Positions 34,546-47,600 of a stretch of DNA of 64,000 nucleotides are shown here, piece by piece. The position numbers were made by a program, and so were the translations under genes. This DNA is from Cornus controversa. Lineage: Eukaryota > Streptophyta > Magnoliopsida > Cornales > Cornaceae. The DNA lies in assembly GCA_026545225.1 (NCBI GenBank), contig CM048846.1:57416270-57480269 (forward strand). The letters run 5' to 3'. How positions within the stretch are numbered: the first letter of the stretch is position 1; each line of letters opens with the position of its first letter. The notes beneath the pieces were generated by a model, which had not been told where the DNA came from, ran no database searches, and saw only the letters and a list, made by a program, of their open reading frames with translations.

Positions 34546-35990
34546 TGTTTGACCAAATGAATGGACCACAATAAAAAAAGGAAAGTGATTCAAACAAAAA
34601 GAGACCAAGTGTGGTCTTCGGCTAAAGAGGAAAAAGAGAAGAAAAAAAGAAAGAAGAAGAGAGAGAAAGAGGCTCACTAGTTTTATTGAGAGAAAGAGAG
34701 AAACTGAGAGGGGTTCTTAAGAGAGAAAGCTTAGAAGAAGTTTAGAGAGAGAGAGATGAAGTTGGGAGAGAGAAGGAAGAGCTGATTCCAGCGCTGACGG
34801 TGGCTGTGGCTATGGCTGTGGCTGCTGACTGTTTGGACAGTGGTGGTGACCGTGGCTAGGCTGTGAGATGGTGTATTTCATGGTGGTTGTTGGTGGCTCG
34901 GTTGAAACGGGTTTGAGCCGGTTGTTGCGAGGGAGAATGAGGTTGGGAAGCAACTATTTTGACGTCGCTGTTTCGGGCGACCGGTAGATTTTGTCGGTCG
35001 ACCGAAAGTGTCTTTTCAGCTGACCAAAACCATTCTTCGATCGACCGATAGTGTGGCCTATTTGGACTGCTTTGTTGACGGCTTTGGGTGGTTTCGGCAA
35101 TGGGCTTGTGGTCAGTTGGGTTGGAGCATGGATGGTTTGTGGGTTTTTTTTGGTTTGGTTGGTACATGGTGGTTCGACCGTGAGAGAGAGTCGAAGAGGA
35201 TGGTGGGCTGGCCGGCTATGGTTGAGGTGGTGTTGGGTCCAGGTTGCTACAACCGTATTGATGAAGACAGATAGAGGTTGATTCTCCACCGTTTCACGGT
35301 GGTGCTGAGGGGCTGCCATTAGCGGCTAGGTGTCCAATGGTGGAGCTCGGTTGGGGTTTGGTTGGTGAGTTGATGCTTGCGGCTGGGCTGGTTTTGAGTT
35401 TATGATGGTTAACCTGTTTGTGGCTGCCATGGTGAGTTGGGTGCTTGAAGGTGATGTGGTAATATGGTGTTGCACACTTGAGATTTGCATGAGCTGCTAT
35501 ATTGGGCTTAATAGTGGCCTGTTTGGGTGGTCATTAGAGTGAGTGGCCAATTGTGGACGGCTGTGGCAAGATGGTAATGTGAGACTTCAGGTTCGATTTG
35601 GACAACCTTAGTGGTGGTCACAACAGTGGCTTATGACTGGGATGGTATGTGTGTGAACTGAGGATAGTGATGATATATATATATATATATGCATGTATAT
35701 ATGGATTGGTAATTGACCCAATGAAACTAAAGGTTGGGTTTGGCAGTAGGTGGGTAATCAAGTTGTGGGTTGAAATTGGCTATTTTTGGGCCTAAATAAA
35801 TTGGGCCAGCATGGTTTTGATTGTGGGTAATAGTGACTCTTTGGTCCATTGTTAAGTTGGCTTAAAGTTGGGCTGCCTTATTAGATCATTGAAGTGGAGC
35901 TTTGTGAAGTTGGATTTGGTTCCCTATGGATTTAAATCGGGCCAAGTATGGAAATTAAAAAGGGAATGAAGTGACCTGGTGGATTGCTCG

Positions 35991-36105
35991 TGTGGGCTTT
36001 GGCACGGGACTAGACCGGACAAGGAAATAGGCCGTTTTGCAGATGTGGGCTTTGGCACGGGACTAGACCGGACAAGGAAATAGGCCGTTTTGCAGATGTG
36101 GGCTT
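35991..36105. repeat. perfect 53-bp tandem duplication
   Basis: 35991-36043 and 36044-36096 are identical (TGTGGGCTTTGGCACGGGAC...), with a 9-base start of a third copy. Confidence 0.95.
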
Positions 36106-37749
36106 AGAAAGAGTGGGACCTAAGGCAAGTTGATTCTTTCCTCTATCTCCTACGTATATATTTTAATTATATTGATTAATTTACATATGCTCTTAATTTA
36201 ATCATATGTGGTGTATATATATATATAGGTGCATATATACATAAAGGTGATTGTTATATATATGTGAGATGTGAAGATATGTATGTATATATATATATAT
36301 ATATATGTACATGTGTATATATGTCGAGATAAAAACATGAATTTAAATGTTTGTTTGTATTGTGATATGCATGAAAAATATACTAAACTATATATACTTA
36401 GCTAAATGTTATCTTGTATGCATATATGACTTTTATGCATGATGTTAAATATATATATGTGATTATATATTGATACAGTGGTAGCATGATCCTATCTGTA
36501 TGCTAGTACACGTGCATATGTGATTATATGCTAGATGTGACATGTATGTGTTTATATGGGGAGATATAGTTGTTGAATGCATGCTAGTTCTATATACTAA
36601 ATGCATGCATTGATTGAAGCATGAGTAAGGTATGCTAATTTGAAGCTGTATGCATGTGTGGTATAATATGCATGCATTATACATATATGTGCTATATGTA
36701 TTATTTTGTGATGTGAGATATGCCATATACTGCTTTTTAGTATTGATGAGCATGGGTTAGAGCATGAAAATAATATGCTTGTATATGCATCCACATTGCA
36801 TATAAGGGAAGGAAATGTCATATATGTGATTATATATGGGTTGACGTAGAGGAAATGCATGCTATGTACTGTTAAAACTAGCTAGTGCATTGAGGTGAGC
36901 ATAAATTAAAATGATTGGTTTTATATGTTCGAAATGCATATCCGGGCTGTGGTGAGGGAATGGGAAAAAGTGGCCAAGTTACCTAGAGTAGGTCAATACT
37001 CAGTGAGTGTACTTGTGTGGGAAGTGTCTCAATCACATGATTGGTCAAGAATCATGATAGGGTATCGGGTTGAGTCTAAGAGAGAGAGACAAGTGGATGA
37101 CGTTGCTTGCACTGTTTGTTGTTAAACATGATGTACTGTTTAACTGCTTCTACATTGCATTTGAGATTGCTACTTGATGAGTAGGTGATGTGGTGATTGA
37201 TTTACATTGTTCATATAAATGTTTAGACATATATGTTCCTTATACATATTGATGCTGGATGTTTACTGCTTTCAAGTATGTGGAAAATGATTTCAAAAAT
37301 CATGTGTAGTAGATTTATATGTTCATATGTGCTAGATTTTCCATATGCATTGTTGGTTCATGTATGCTAGGTGGAACATGATTTAAATATTGTGATATAT
37401 TTAAAGGTGTATATTTTTGAGAATATGTGAGGATCGACCTGCTGCAACAGTGATAGTATGGTTCGACATACCTTGTTGGACCTTTGAACTCACCCCCTCC
37501 CAGGTTTTGCAGGTATTGCAGATGATTCAGAGTCAACTAGGGACTGATAGTACTGGTTGCTGAGGTAGTGACTAGATTCTTTAGAATTTAATGTATGTCC
37601 AGGATATTGGATAGATACTTACATTTGGATTAAATGTATCAGACTTTTATGTTGGGTAGTTTCTCCCAATTGTTCATTTGATATATGTATATAAGACGGA
37701 CATTCAAGGACTGAGACATACTTTTGATTGTATTATGTATGTTGTAGGA

Positions 37750-37908
37750 ATGTTAGGGGGACACGTGCCCAAAAGTGTTCATTTTAACTTATAGATGTGA
37801 ATGATGGGGGGCACGTGCCCAAAAGTGTCCATTTTAACTTATAGATGTGAATGATAGGGGGACACGTGCCCAAAAGTATCCAATTTGAATTCAAAGTATG
37901 AATGACGC
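37750..37908. repeat. three 50-bp repeats, each with a CACGTG box
   Basis: CACGTG occurs at 37762, 37812 and 37863 within GGGGGACACGTGCCCAAAAG-like units. The third copy is more diverged. CACGTG is the G-box core bound by plant bZIP and bHLH factors. Confidence 0.88.
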
Positions 37909-38060
37909 ATCAGGATCTGATTTATTCAAATGGGTGATGCCCAATTTTCTTGAAAATAATGGAAAATTGAGATTGTATAATCAGGTGATGGTTATATTGT
38001 AAGGGTGATCTCACGGAGCTCACACCCCGGTTCTCGGGCCTCGGGAATCGGGGCATGACA

Positions 38061-39195
38061 ATACAAATCCCTTGTCTAGTAGCTCTTGTAGTTGGTCATT
38101 TAACTCTTTTAACTCAACCGGTGCCATTTGGTACGATGCCATAGAAATGAGTGCAGTACCTAGAGCAAGTTCTATAACAAACTCTACTTCTCTTTTCAAA
38201 GGCAACTCTGTCAAATCCCCCAAAAATACATCCATAAACTCACATACTACACAAGGAAGCTCTCCAAATGTCCCATCATCACCATCAACTAGCAAGCTTG
38301 CTAAGAAATACCTAAGTCCTTTCCGATCACTATGACCATGCGAAGACAACAAGTAGAAATCATCTCGTTCTCCCACAAAGCAAATACTAACATCCTCCGG
38401 TGTACACAAGGTCACTCTTCCTCGATAGCAATCAATGTTGGCCTTGTAGATTGATAGCTAATCCATACCCAATATCACATCAAAACTAGCCATATCGAGG
38501 AGAATGAAATCAAACACTAATTGGTGTCCTAAAATCTCGATCTCGCAAGACCAACATACACTACCCAAGGTCACTCTACCTCCAACTAGCGTATCAATGG
38601 ATAAAATCGAGTCCAAAGATGACCCCTCCAACCCTAAAGCACAAGCAAATGCATATGAAATGAATGAATGCGATGCACCCGAGTCCACTAAAATCCTAGT
38701 CCATGAGCTAGATACAAGGAATATACCTCGAACCACTAACAGTCCTGCCAAGGTCTCTGATGGAACAAGAGTGAAGACACGGCCCCGTGCTCTTTGACCC
38801 TACTATCCCATACTCTGATGTCCAGACATTGACTAGGAGCACTAGACGTGGCTCCTCTAGTCAGTGCCTGCAAACTCTGAACAGATGGCACTGTCTGTGG
38901 TGGTGGCAAAGCCCTAAAGCTTGACTATAGAGTAGTAGGCTGTGTAGGACACTGTTATAAACCAACCCCACTCTGAGTACCCTTCTTCTATGGACAATTC
39001 TAACTAATGTGCCCTATCTGCTGACAATGGTAGCACTTCTTATCTATCACTGTAGTAGTCTACCACTGAGTGCACTCAAACTTATAGTGTTCGAGCCTCT
39101 AACAATTAAAGCACACCACTTTAGACCGTAAAGATCCAGTGGGTATAGTCACAGATGGTGTCAATTAAGCTTGTTGTTGCCTTGTGAAAATAACC
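38061..39195 (-). pseudogene. Ty3-type gag end, protease and pre-RT part
   Basis: Minus strand, in order: a zinc knuckle near 39010-39050 (KCYHCQQIGH), the aspartic protease (ILVDSGASHSF, then VILGMD) around 38460-38730, and the pre-RT linker (VFLGDLTELPLKREVEF, ELNDQLQELLDKGF) down to 38061. Belongs with the reverse transcriptase at 34182-34545 by order and strand. Fossil, broken. Confidence 0.87.
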
Positions 39196-41590
39196 CACCA
39201 TCTCTTTGCTTCTAAAATGGACCGATATAGCGTGGTAACAACTTCCCATACGCCCAACCGCATCAATCCTTTGCATGGGGCAACTTTGAGAAATACGTGA
39301 TCACCAACCTCAAATGCCAAAGGTCGCCTCCTTTAGTCGGCATTACTCTTTTGGTGACTTTGGGTCGTAATCAACTATTGTTATATTGTCTTAATCTTTT
39401 TCGTGGTCTCTCGGACTATATCAGGCCCCAAGGCCATCATCTCACCAACCTCGATCCAACAAACAGGAAACTTACAAGATCTACCATATAATGCCTCAAG
39501 TTGTTGTTATAGGCAAACTCCACCATTGGAAGGTGGTCCTTCCAACTACCCTGAAAGTCTAAGATACAAGCCCGTAGCATATTCTCCAAAATCTGAATAA
39601 TCTGTTCTAACTGTCCATCTGTCTAAGGATGAAAAGTTGTACTAAAATGCAAGTCGGTATCAAATGCCACCTGAAAACTCTGCTAAAACTGTGACGTGAA
39701 CCGTAGATCCTTATCTGATACGATAAACACCAGCACTCCATGAAGCTTAAGTATCTGCTTAATATACAACCGACTAAGAGCATATGCATCATTTGTTACA
39801 TAAATAGGAAGAAAATGGGCCACCTTGTTTAATCTATCAACAATGACCAAAACGGTGTTGTGCCCTTTCCTCGACTTCAGAAGTCCTGTCACAAAATCCA
39901 TAGCAACATGCTCCCACTTCCACATAGCTACCAGAAAAGGTTGTAACAATCTCGCCGGTCTTTGATACTCGACATTCACTTGTTGACAAGTAAGGCACTT
40001 TGCCACAAACTGAGCAACATCCCCCTTTCTACCAATACTGACGGCATAAGTTATGGTACATTTTAGTGCCACTAGGGTGTAATGCAAGTTTAGAGTAATG
40101 AAACTCTCTAAGAACATCATCCCTACAAGACAATGGTATAACCATCTTTTCTTTATTTGTCAAAACTCCATCGAAATGGATAGCCCAATCTTTCACTTCT
40201 TCGCTACTACTCAAAATCTGAGTGCGAATGGTCTCCATTTCATTATCTTGTCGTTGCCCCTCAATCACTCTATGCACTAGAGTCAATTAAGCAACAAGGG
40301 TGAACAATGTCACCGGTTCCTATCTTCACTGAAGTACAAACCCAATTCCAATATGTCATCCATTATCTTCCATTCACGTATGGCAATGTTAGCCAAGTTA
40401 CCACATGACTTTCTACTCAAGGCATTGGATACCACATTAGCCTTCTTATGATGGTATTATAAGTTGAAGTCATAATCTTCCATATACTTCATCCATCTTC
40501 TTTGTCTCAGATTTAAATCCTTTTATGAGAAAGTTATTTGAGACTCTTATACTCTGAGAACATATCAAATTTTTCTCTGTACCGATAGTGTCTCCACACT
40601 TTCAATACAAAAATTACCGTCGCCAACTCTAAGTCGTGAATCAGGTAAATTTGCTCATAAGTCTTCAATTATCGAGAATCATATGCCACTGCCCTCTCAG
40701 TTTGCATCAAGATGCATCCTAACCCATCTCGTGAAGCATCACAATAAATGGTGTATCCCAAACCACGTTCGTAAATCACCAACATTGGGGCAAAAGTCAA
40801 CCTACCCTTCAATTCCATGAATATATGCTCACAAACATCATTCCAAATGAACTTGACTCCTTTAAAAGTACGTTGTGTCATCAGTGCTGCTCGTCATGCG
40901 AAATCCTTCACAAATCGTTGGTAGTAACTAGCTAAACCCAAGAAACTACACATTTCAAATACATTCATCGATTGTTCCTAACTCATCACGGCTTCAATCT
41001 TTAAAAGATCTACGGAAACTCCTTCGTCCGACAAAACTTATTCGAGGAACTCCATTTCAGAAAGCCAAAATTCTCATTTCTCATACTTGGTATACAACTA
41101 GTGCTCCCTCAAAATTTGCAACACAATCCTCAAGTAACTCTCATGCTCCTCCTCCGATGATGAGTACACTAGGATATCATTTATGAACAGCACAACAAAC
41201 CCATCCAAGTATACACTAAAGACATGGTTCATTAAGTCCATGAAATCTGTCAGTGCATTCGTCAAACCAAACGGAATCACTAGGAACTCATAGTGTTTGT
41301 ATGGGGTACAAAAAACGGTTTTCAGAATATCCTCCTCCTTAATCCTTAATTGATAGTACCCCGATCTCAAGTCTATCTTCGAGAAGTATCTCGACCTTTT
41401 AAGTTGATCAAACAAGTCATTAATCCTTGGCAAAGGATATTTGTTCTTGATCATGGCAAGATTCAACTTTCGATAGTCAATACAAAGTTATAGGGATTCA
41501 TCCTTCTTCTTGGCGAAGAGTACCAGAGCTCTTCAAGATGATGTACTAAGATGCACAAAGCTTTTATCTAGCAACTTTTGCAATTGATCC
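39196..41590 (-). pseudogene. Ty3-type pol fossil: RT, RNase H, integrase
   Basis: Minus strand from high to low coordinates: reverse transcriptase ([31 protein letters not shown], near 41100-41470), RNase H (GVKFIWNDVCEHIF, near 40670-40880), integrase zinc finger and core (CLTCQQVNVEYQRPA, AMDFVTGLL, near 39680-40290) and the end of integrase (RRPLAFEVGDHVFLKV, near 39290). RT before integrase confirms Ty3. It is a different copy from the gag/protease piece below it. Fossil, broken, with many breaks. Confidence 0.88.
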
Positions 41591-41594
41591 TTTT

Positions 41595-42780
41595 GAAGAA
41601 CCTAGAGGGGGAGGGGGTGGATAGGTTCTATCCAATTTTAACCTTTAATGCTTCATGTATGGCACACACAATCCACAAAAACTTGACACAATGATTTATA
41701 GAGGAAACCCCCAAGGTGAGGAAAAAACCTCTTGGCCCTTTGGCTCAGTCCAATCCACTATGATGAAGCTGAGTACACTTTGTTGAGCACCTATAGATGC
41801 AACTATGATGATACCTCACTCATACTCTTTACACTCACCAAACTCATACACAAGTCACTCCATCTCTCACCCTAGTTCACAGTCTCCCTAGATTTCAACT
41901 ATTCTCACTAATAGACTCACGAATAATGGCTCTCACACTAGCCCAATTTAGGTTTTCCAAAGCCCAAGCTATGTCACACCAATCTCACCACAAATCACTC
42001 TAACTCCTCGTGTTCAAAGCAACCATTATGCTTGGACTACAAGATATAGAGGTGATCACAATACACATAAAGAGCTTACAAGAAGAATTCAACATAAAGC
42101 TTGCTAGACTACTTAGCACATCATTCGTATACATGGATAGGACATACGCTCTAATGATGAGTATATCAGTCTTCTAAAGTGCAGTTTTGAGATATAAGGA
42201 TAGGAATCTCTATGCAACCTCAAATATGTCTTGAAACACACCAAGTCTTCTTTGGAAGATATAACTAGCTAGAGATATATAGATATGATGTCAAAGCTGG
42301 TCTGCTTGATTTAATGAAGTGCAGTGAATCTTATAGTACTTAGACAGTAAATGGTCCTTAATTCAGCTCAATGAATAGTACTGTGGGCTGTTATCAATGC
42401 TCTGATTGTACATGTGCTTAATAAGTCTAAACAATAGCTAGAACAAGTCTATAAGGAAGTACTTCATCTCCTGCTCATTTGCTCCTTGTTCCTACCTATT
42501 TTTACAAAATTGTCTTTCCACCCCCTCTATAAACTTCTCTCATAAAACTTATATTTCTATAACAATCACACCCTTTTGCCTCAAGATGTATTCTTCCAAT
42601 AATTTAACTACTAACCTTCCTCATCTCAAGGATTCCAAATAAATTTTCAGAGTCCAACACTCGTCTCGGGCTCATACACGCGAACCAAAAGCAAACTAAG
42701 TATGTCATAACCAAACACACTTAAATAAATAAATCATAATTAAATTCCTACTTAAACAAAATATAATCCGGGTCTCTATA
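41595..42780. repeat. LTR-like insertion with a CCTAGAGGGG start
   Basis: It begins with CCTAGAGGGGGAGGGGGTGGATAG (in part) exactly where the Ty3 fossil ends, and resembles the start of the LTR at 25106. About 1.2 kb, non-coding, with no clear right edge. Confidence 0.45.
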
Positions 42781-42845
42781 GTTGCCCCTTGTCTCCCTTG
42801 CTCTTTACTTTGGTTTCTGAATATTTGTCTTTTTTTATGAAGGTG

Positions 42846-43810
42846 GAGGTTGATTCATGAAGTTCGATTCCTACCAAGGCTGCTAAGAGAATTAACTCAT
42901 CCTTGTGCCACTTGTTGTATGTTGATGGTCTACTGTTCGTTGCTAAGGCTCGTGTTTGCTCTGTTGTTTCTATCAAAAGAGTTTTGGATGATTTTGCTGC
43001 TGTTTCAGGTCTTCAAGCCAGTCCTCAGAAATCCACAATCTTTTGTTTCCTAAATCAGTGAGAAGGAAGCAAATGTTGCTCAGAATTCTCCAATTTAAAG
43101 AAGGCAAGCTCCCTATCAAGTACCTAGGGATTTCTTTGTATATGTATGGCCTTTCCATGACATCATATTCAGACCTTATTGACAGAATTAATCATAGGCT
43201 ATCTGCATGGTGTAATCTGAACCTATTTTTGGCTGGAAGAACAGAGTTGGTTAGAACTGTTACTTATCCACTTGTTCTTTATTGACGTTCAGTGTTTAAG
43301 CTTCCTGTTGTTGTGTCTTATGTCATTCATAGGAAAATTAAGAAGTTTCTTTGGGGAAGTACAGATAGGGTTAATAAAATGCACTATATGAGATGGGATT
43401 TGGTTGCTAGACTCAAGTGTGAGGGTGGTTTTGGCCTTTTGAATGATTGATGATGTTCAATGTGCTGCTATCTGTTCTTTGACATGGGACTAATAGCAAA
43501 GAAAGCCTTTGGGTGAGGTGGTTTAGGGATAAATATGCTAAGGTTGCTTCTTTATGGAATTCTATTCCCACTCCTTCTAGTTCAACTATTTGGAAGCATA
43601 TCTATCAGTAAGGGATATAATGATGTAGCATGTATATCTTTTCATATTGCAAATAGCCAGAAAATCATATTGTTTGAAGATCCTTGGTGTGGAGGTCAGA
43701 CTTTGATTCAGAGGTTTGGTCATAGGGTTGTGAGGTTGCTCCCCTTCATGTACTGAATGACTATTTTGTGTGGAATTAAATCATCTCATTTACCAAGGAA
43801 AAAAAAAAAA
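42846..43810 (+). mobile_element. 5'-truncated L1-type LINE with poly-A tail
   Basis: Recognisable pieces of a plant L1 reverse transcriptase: a LLYVDGLLFVAKA box (the usual F/YADD region, here VDG), then SGLQASPQKS, KLPIKYLGI, INHRLSAW and LAGRTEL. The pieces lie in more than one frame, so it is frame-shifted as well as truncated. It ends in about 12 A at 43799-43810. Confidence 0.8.
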
Positions 43811-44640
43811 GATGAAATATATGTGGAATGTTCGTGTGTGTGTGTGTGTGTGTGAGAAAATTATATGATACCTTTGACTAAAGTGGGAGACCAGAAACTA
43901 GAATCACTGACATCTCCTCTTTCAATCACCTCTCCCCCACTCTCTCCTCTCTGACATATTCCACTCTCCCAATCCTTCCATATATAAGTCCTCTTTCCTT
44001 GGTTTTCTTTGATGAGTTTAACATTCAGATGGGGGTGGCAAGCTAGACTGTTTATGGCTCCAAATTGATGGATGATTACTTCAAACTGTGAATTCTTTAC
44101 CAGTAATCCTTCTAAAGTATGTGTTTGACACTATGAGAGTTCATCTTCCTTGACCACTCTAAATTCCAATCGTTGAAACTGAGCCAATGAAACATGGACT
44201 TCCCCAACTGCAGTCAAATGAACAATACTTGCCTCCATTCCTAACCATCTAATTCCCATCTAATTAGTCGTTATAGAGTTTGTGTTGTCCATCCCTAGAT
44301 ACAGTGCTTCATCCATGCCAACAGCTAAAACTAGTAGAACAGGACTGATCTTTAATACAGTGCGTGTGTAAGCTCTCTCTCTTCCGGTAATGGAAAAAAA
44401 AGGGGATTAACTTCTGCTAACCTGACAGATACCAGTCATCTAACCACTTTAATCGACTGTCTTCCGGGCTCTGGCAAATGGCAGATCAAAATTTTCTAGT
44501 ATATCATAAATTTTGATTGAAAAGATGTACTCCATTACATTGAAAAAAGAAAATTGTTACTTTTACAAATTCAGCTGCTCATAAGAAAATTTACAATAAA
44601 ATTTAATAAAGATGTAATCATGCTTGCCTTAACAATTTAT
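43811..44640. other. 3' flank of the NDC1 gene
   Basis: Holds a (GT)n run at about 43834-43854. Otherwise it has no recognised feature. The 3' untranslated region of the minus-strand gene must lie in its upper part, but no clear AATAAA was seen. Confidence 0.5.
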
Positions 44641-47600
44641 CTAACCACTTGAAAGCACTTTGGTAAGGGTACCCTGCAGTGATGCAACCGAATCTACAGC
44701 AGATTTCATGAGCCAACTGATCCCGACTTTAAGCCGATGCTCATCTGTAGGTAATCTGATCAAGTATGCCAATTTCCTTGCTACAATACCGCAAAACCAT
44801 AGAACAAAGTGAAAATCAAAAATGTGATAAAGAAAGGAGGGGCTAAAATGAATCCAAGCAGGTCAATTTTTACCAGCATGACCAACAGGACCCTCCAAGG
44901 TCAGCCCTTCAACAAAACTTGGTGAAAGTGCAGCATCATTTCTCCCAAGAATCATCATCTCACCTAAATTCTGAAATCTGGCAATCAAACTGGAATAGTT
45001 AAAATACCATTGATGCTTGTTTAAAAATAATCTAATGCACGTATATTTAGTTATTTCTTGAAATACTAGGCTATAACTCTAAGAAGCACTAGATAACAAT
45101 TTCAAACTCCAATCACCGTTGCAGGAATATTACATATGGGCTAGGTGGTTTCTTCCTGGGGAAAATTGAACTTAGTTTTTAAAGCCTATGTGAACACAGA
45201 ATACTGGATTACCCATATCCCATTATACATATTATTAGAAATTCTATTCAGGGCACATGCACTGTAGTATGAAGATAAAACATGACTACAGGCAACTCCT
45301 CTCAGTAATTTCAAAATCTGCAAGGGAACAAAATTAGACTTGACTTTTTGGATAACCTATGTACATAAAATAAACAAGAAAGTCAAGTTATAAACATTAC
45401 AGACATCTGCAGATGACGAAAATGGGAATTTTTGTGCATAGTTCCAGCATAGGCAACTATTCACCGCATTGAAATGTATAGTGAAGCAGCCATCATTACC
45501 AAGAGCATAGGTTCTACTGTAGTTCTCAGAAGATCTAGTCTGTCAGTGCATGATCCATGAGAAGCAGTTATTGCCAAATTAATAAATAGTTCAATCTCTC
45601 TCAACACAAGATGTTCTAATAGGTCTCCTTCCTTGGTTTAGATCCTAACATATGGCCAATTAATTAAAAGTCCTAGATTCTGAAAAAAACCTCATTTATT
45701 CATAAATTAGCTGTCACCAAAATATGTATTAATTATAAGTAGCTTATGGTTATGGCTCAGTATTGACGACAGGTGTCACTATAAGAATATGCACTAACGA
45801 CAATTTTGGTCTAGTGAACTACTTATTAATACAAAGTAATCTTTTTGCTTTTTCATTATCAAAAGATATCTCCTGGCACTCCAAAAGTGGGATTCTATTT
45901 TTTATTTTGACAGACATTAACAACCAAACTCAACATAAGAAAATTTGTAAAGAAGTTTTCGAGTATGGAGATTTTTATCAATATTAGTGTTGAAGCAACA
46001 ATTTATTTTTTTCTTCAAAAACTAGAGTTCATTATATATTGTTTAAATTGGTGAATATAATTCAATTAAGTATTATCAATATATTCTTGATATCTAAATC
46101 TCGAATTTCATAGCTGCAAGGAAAAAAAAATTAATGAGGTAGGTCTATAGTAAGGAAAATGATAAAGGACGAAGTTCAACAAGATGCCCAAACTTTGATC
46201 TTCATAAAACTTTAGTATCAATCAACCATTCATTACGCAACCGAGAATTTGGCTCAAATGGTATCTCCTTCCACATGGGAGGTTGAAGAGGGTTCAAGTC
46301 CCTATTGGGGCAATAGTCAGTGTGTGTGCCTGAGTTGGGTGTGTATCTTACCTATCCAAATAAATATACAAAAAATTATGCGTTATAAAAGAATGAAATG
46401 TACTAATATGTGCTTGTGAGGCACTTTAGTCTCACAAGTAATATATTTTTGTTTAATATATGTAGTTGTTACAAGGTGTGTCACAGTTACTCCTGCTTTT
46501 TGATAATTCTCAGTTTTTTAGTCAATTACTCATTGCATATGCAGCATATCATAGGATATGAGTTAACAATACTGAATCACACCAGTACTTTGTAGAGACC
46601 AAGACCTATATGCTTCAAACCATGTTTTTGATTGCCATGAAAACACTAATTTATTTCTAAAAACGAATGCTTCAGAAAATTGCATTTGTGTATTAGTTCC
46701 CAACCTAAACGGCAACAGAGGCTGGTTATTGATTGCAGCCCATAGATTCCAACCAGTAAAATCTGCTTGCTGGAAAGCAACCTGGAAGAATATGAGAACA
46801 CATCTTCAATGAGGAGTAATAAAAAGTGACAACATATATATAACTGTGGAAGGGATCAGGAAAAGTTCTTTAGCTGAAATCGAAAAAAAAAAATGCACCT
46901 CTCATAATATTTGGACATCTGTATTTTATATACCTGTGCTGTGGCTGGAAGTATCCTTCCGTTCGAGTCCCTTAATGCAGAAGCATCGCCAACTGCAAAT
47001 ATGCGTGGGTGACCCTTGACACAAAGAGTTTCATCTGTCTCTGCTTGTCCCCTGGCATTAAGAGGAAGCTCATGCGGTTTATCACAGGGTTCTAATTGAG
47101 GAAGTAGAGGTTTAGAGCCAACAGTCCATAACACTAAATCTGCTTCCAGAATTTGACTTTGTAAGCCTCTTTCAGCAGGCTGCAGCTCCAGAATTAGTTT
47201 TTCAGCATCATGAACTGCTGCTAAGTCATAATCTGCTTCCCCATCCTTGTCTGAAGTACTGAATTCACCAGCACTTTTAATACAACGGACAAAATTACCT
47301 AATAATAGTTGGACCTTCCGGGACGAAAGAACCTGGTGGCAAATAGCAAAAAGCACTACTTTGAGAACTATGAATGATGCATGCAAATGAAAAGTGAGAT
47401 TTTAGAATTAAAACAAAACCTGAGCTCTCTAAATGAGGAAAAAAAAGCATCCATAATTGTATGCAATGAGACTGAAGAAGAGAATGAAGGCTCCTTTTAC
47501 ATATGGAATCAAAATTCTTGTCATAGGCCTAAGGTTTTGCCAAATACTCTAGCCAAACACAAGTAGACCAAGGCATTGTACACCTTGTGACAAGACATTG

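Larger units (their letters stand above)
34546..38060. repeat. very long LTR-type sequence (3.5 kb), probably Tekay/Del-like
   Basis: The right edge CGGGGCATGACA (reversed: TGTCATGCCCCG) is a typical chromovirus LTR edge and abuts Ty3 coding sequence. The left edge is less clear, near TGTTTGACC at 34547. The interior has a GA-rich leader-like stretch (34.64-34.76 kb), a GC-richer stretch (34.8-35.7 kb) and long AT-rich parts, but no pol domains. It may be a solo LTR or a non-coding derivative. Orientation is uncertain and no target duplication was found. Confidence 0.5.

Noticed and set aside
34954-35319. Frames of 76-121 codons in the GC-richer part of the long LTR
   Set aside because: Overlapping frames on both strands with low-complexity His/Pro/Thr or Trp/Gly content, and no known domain.
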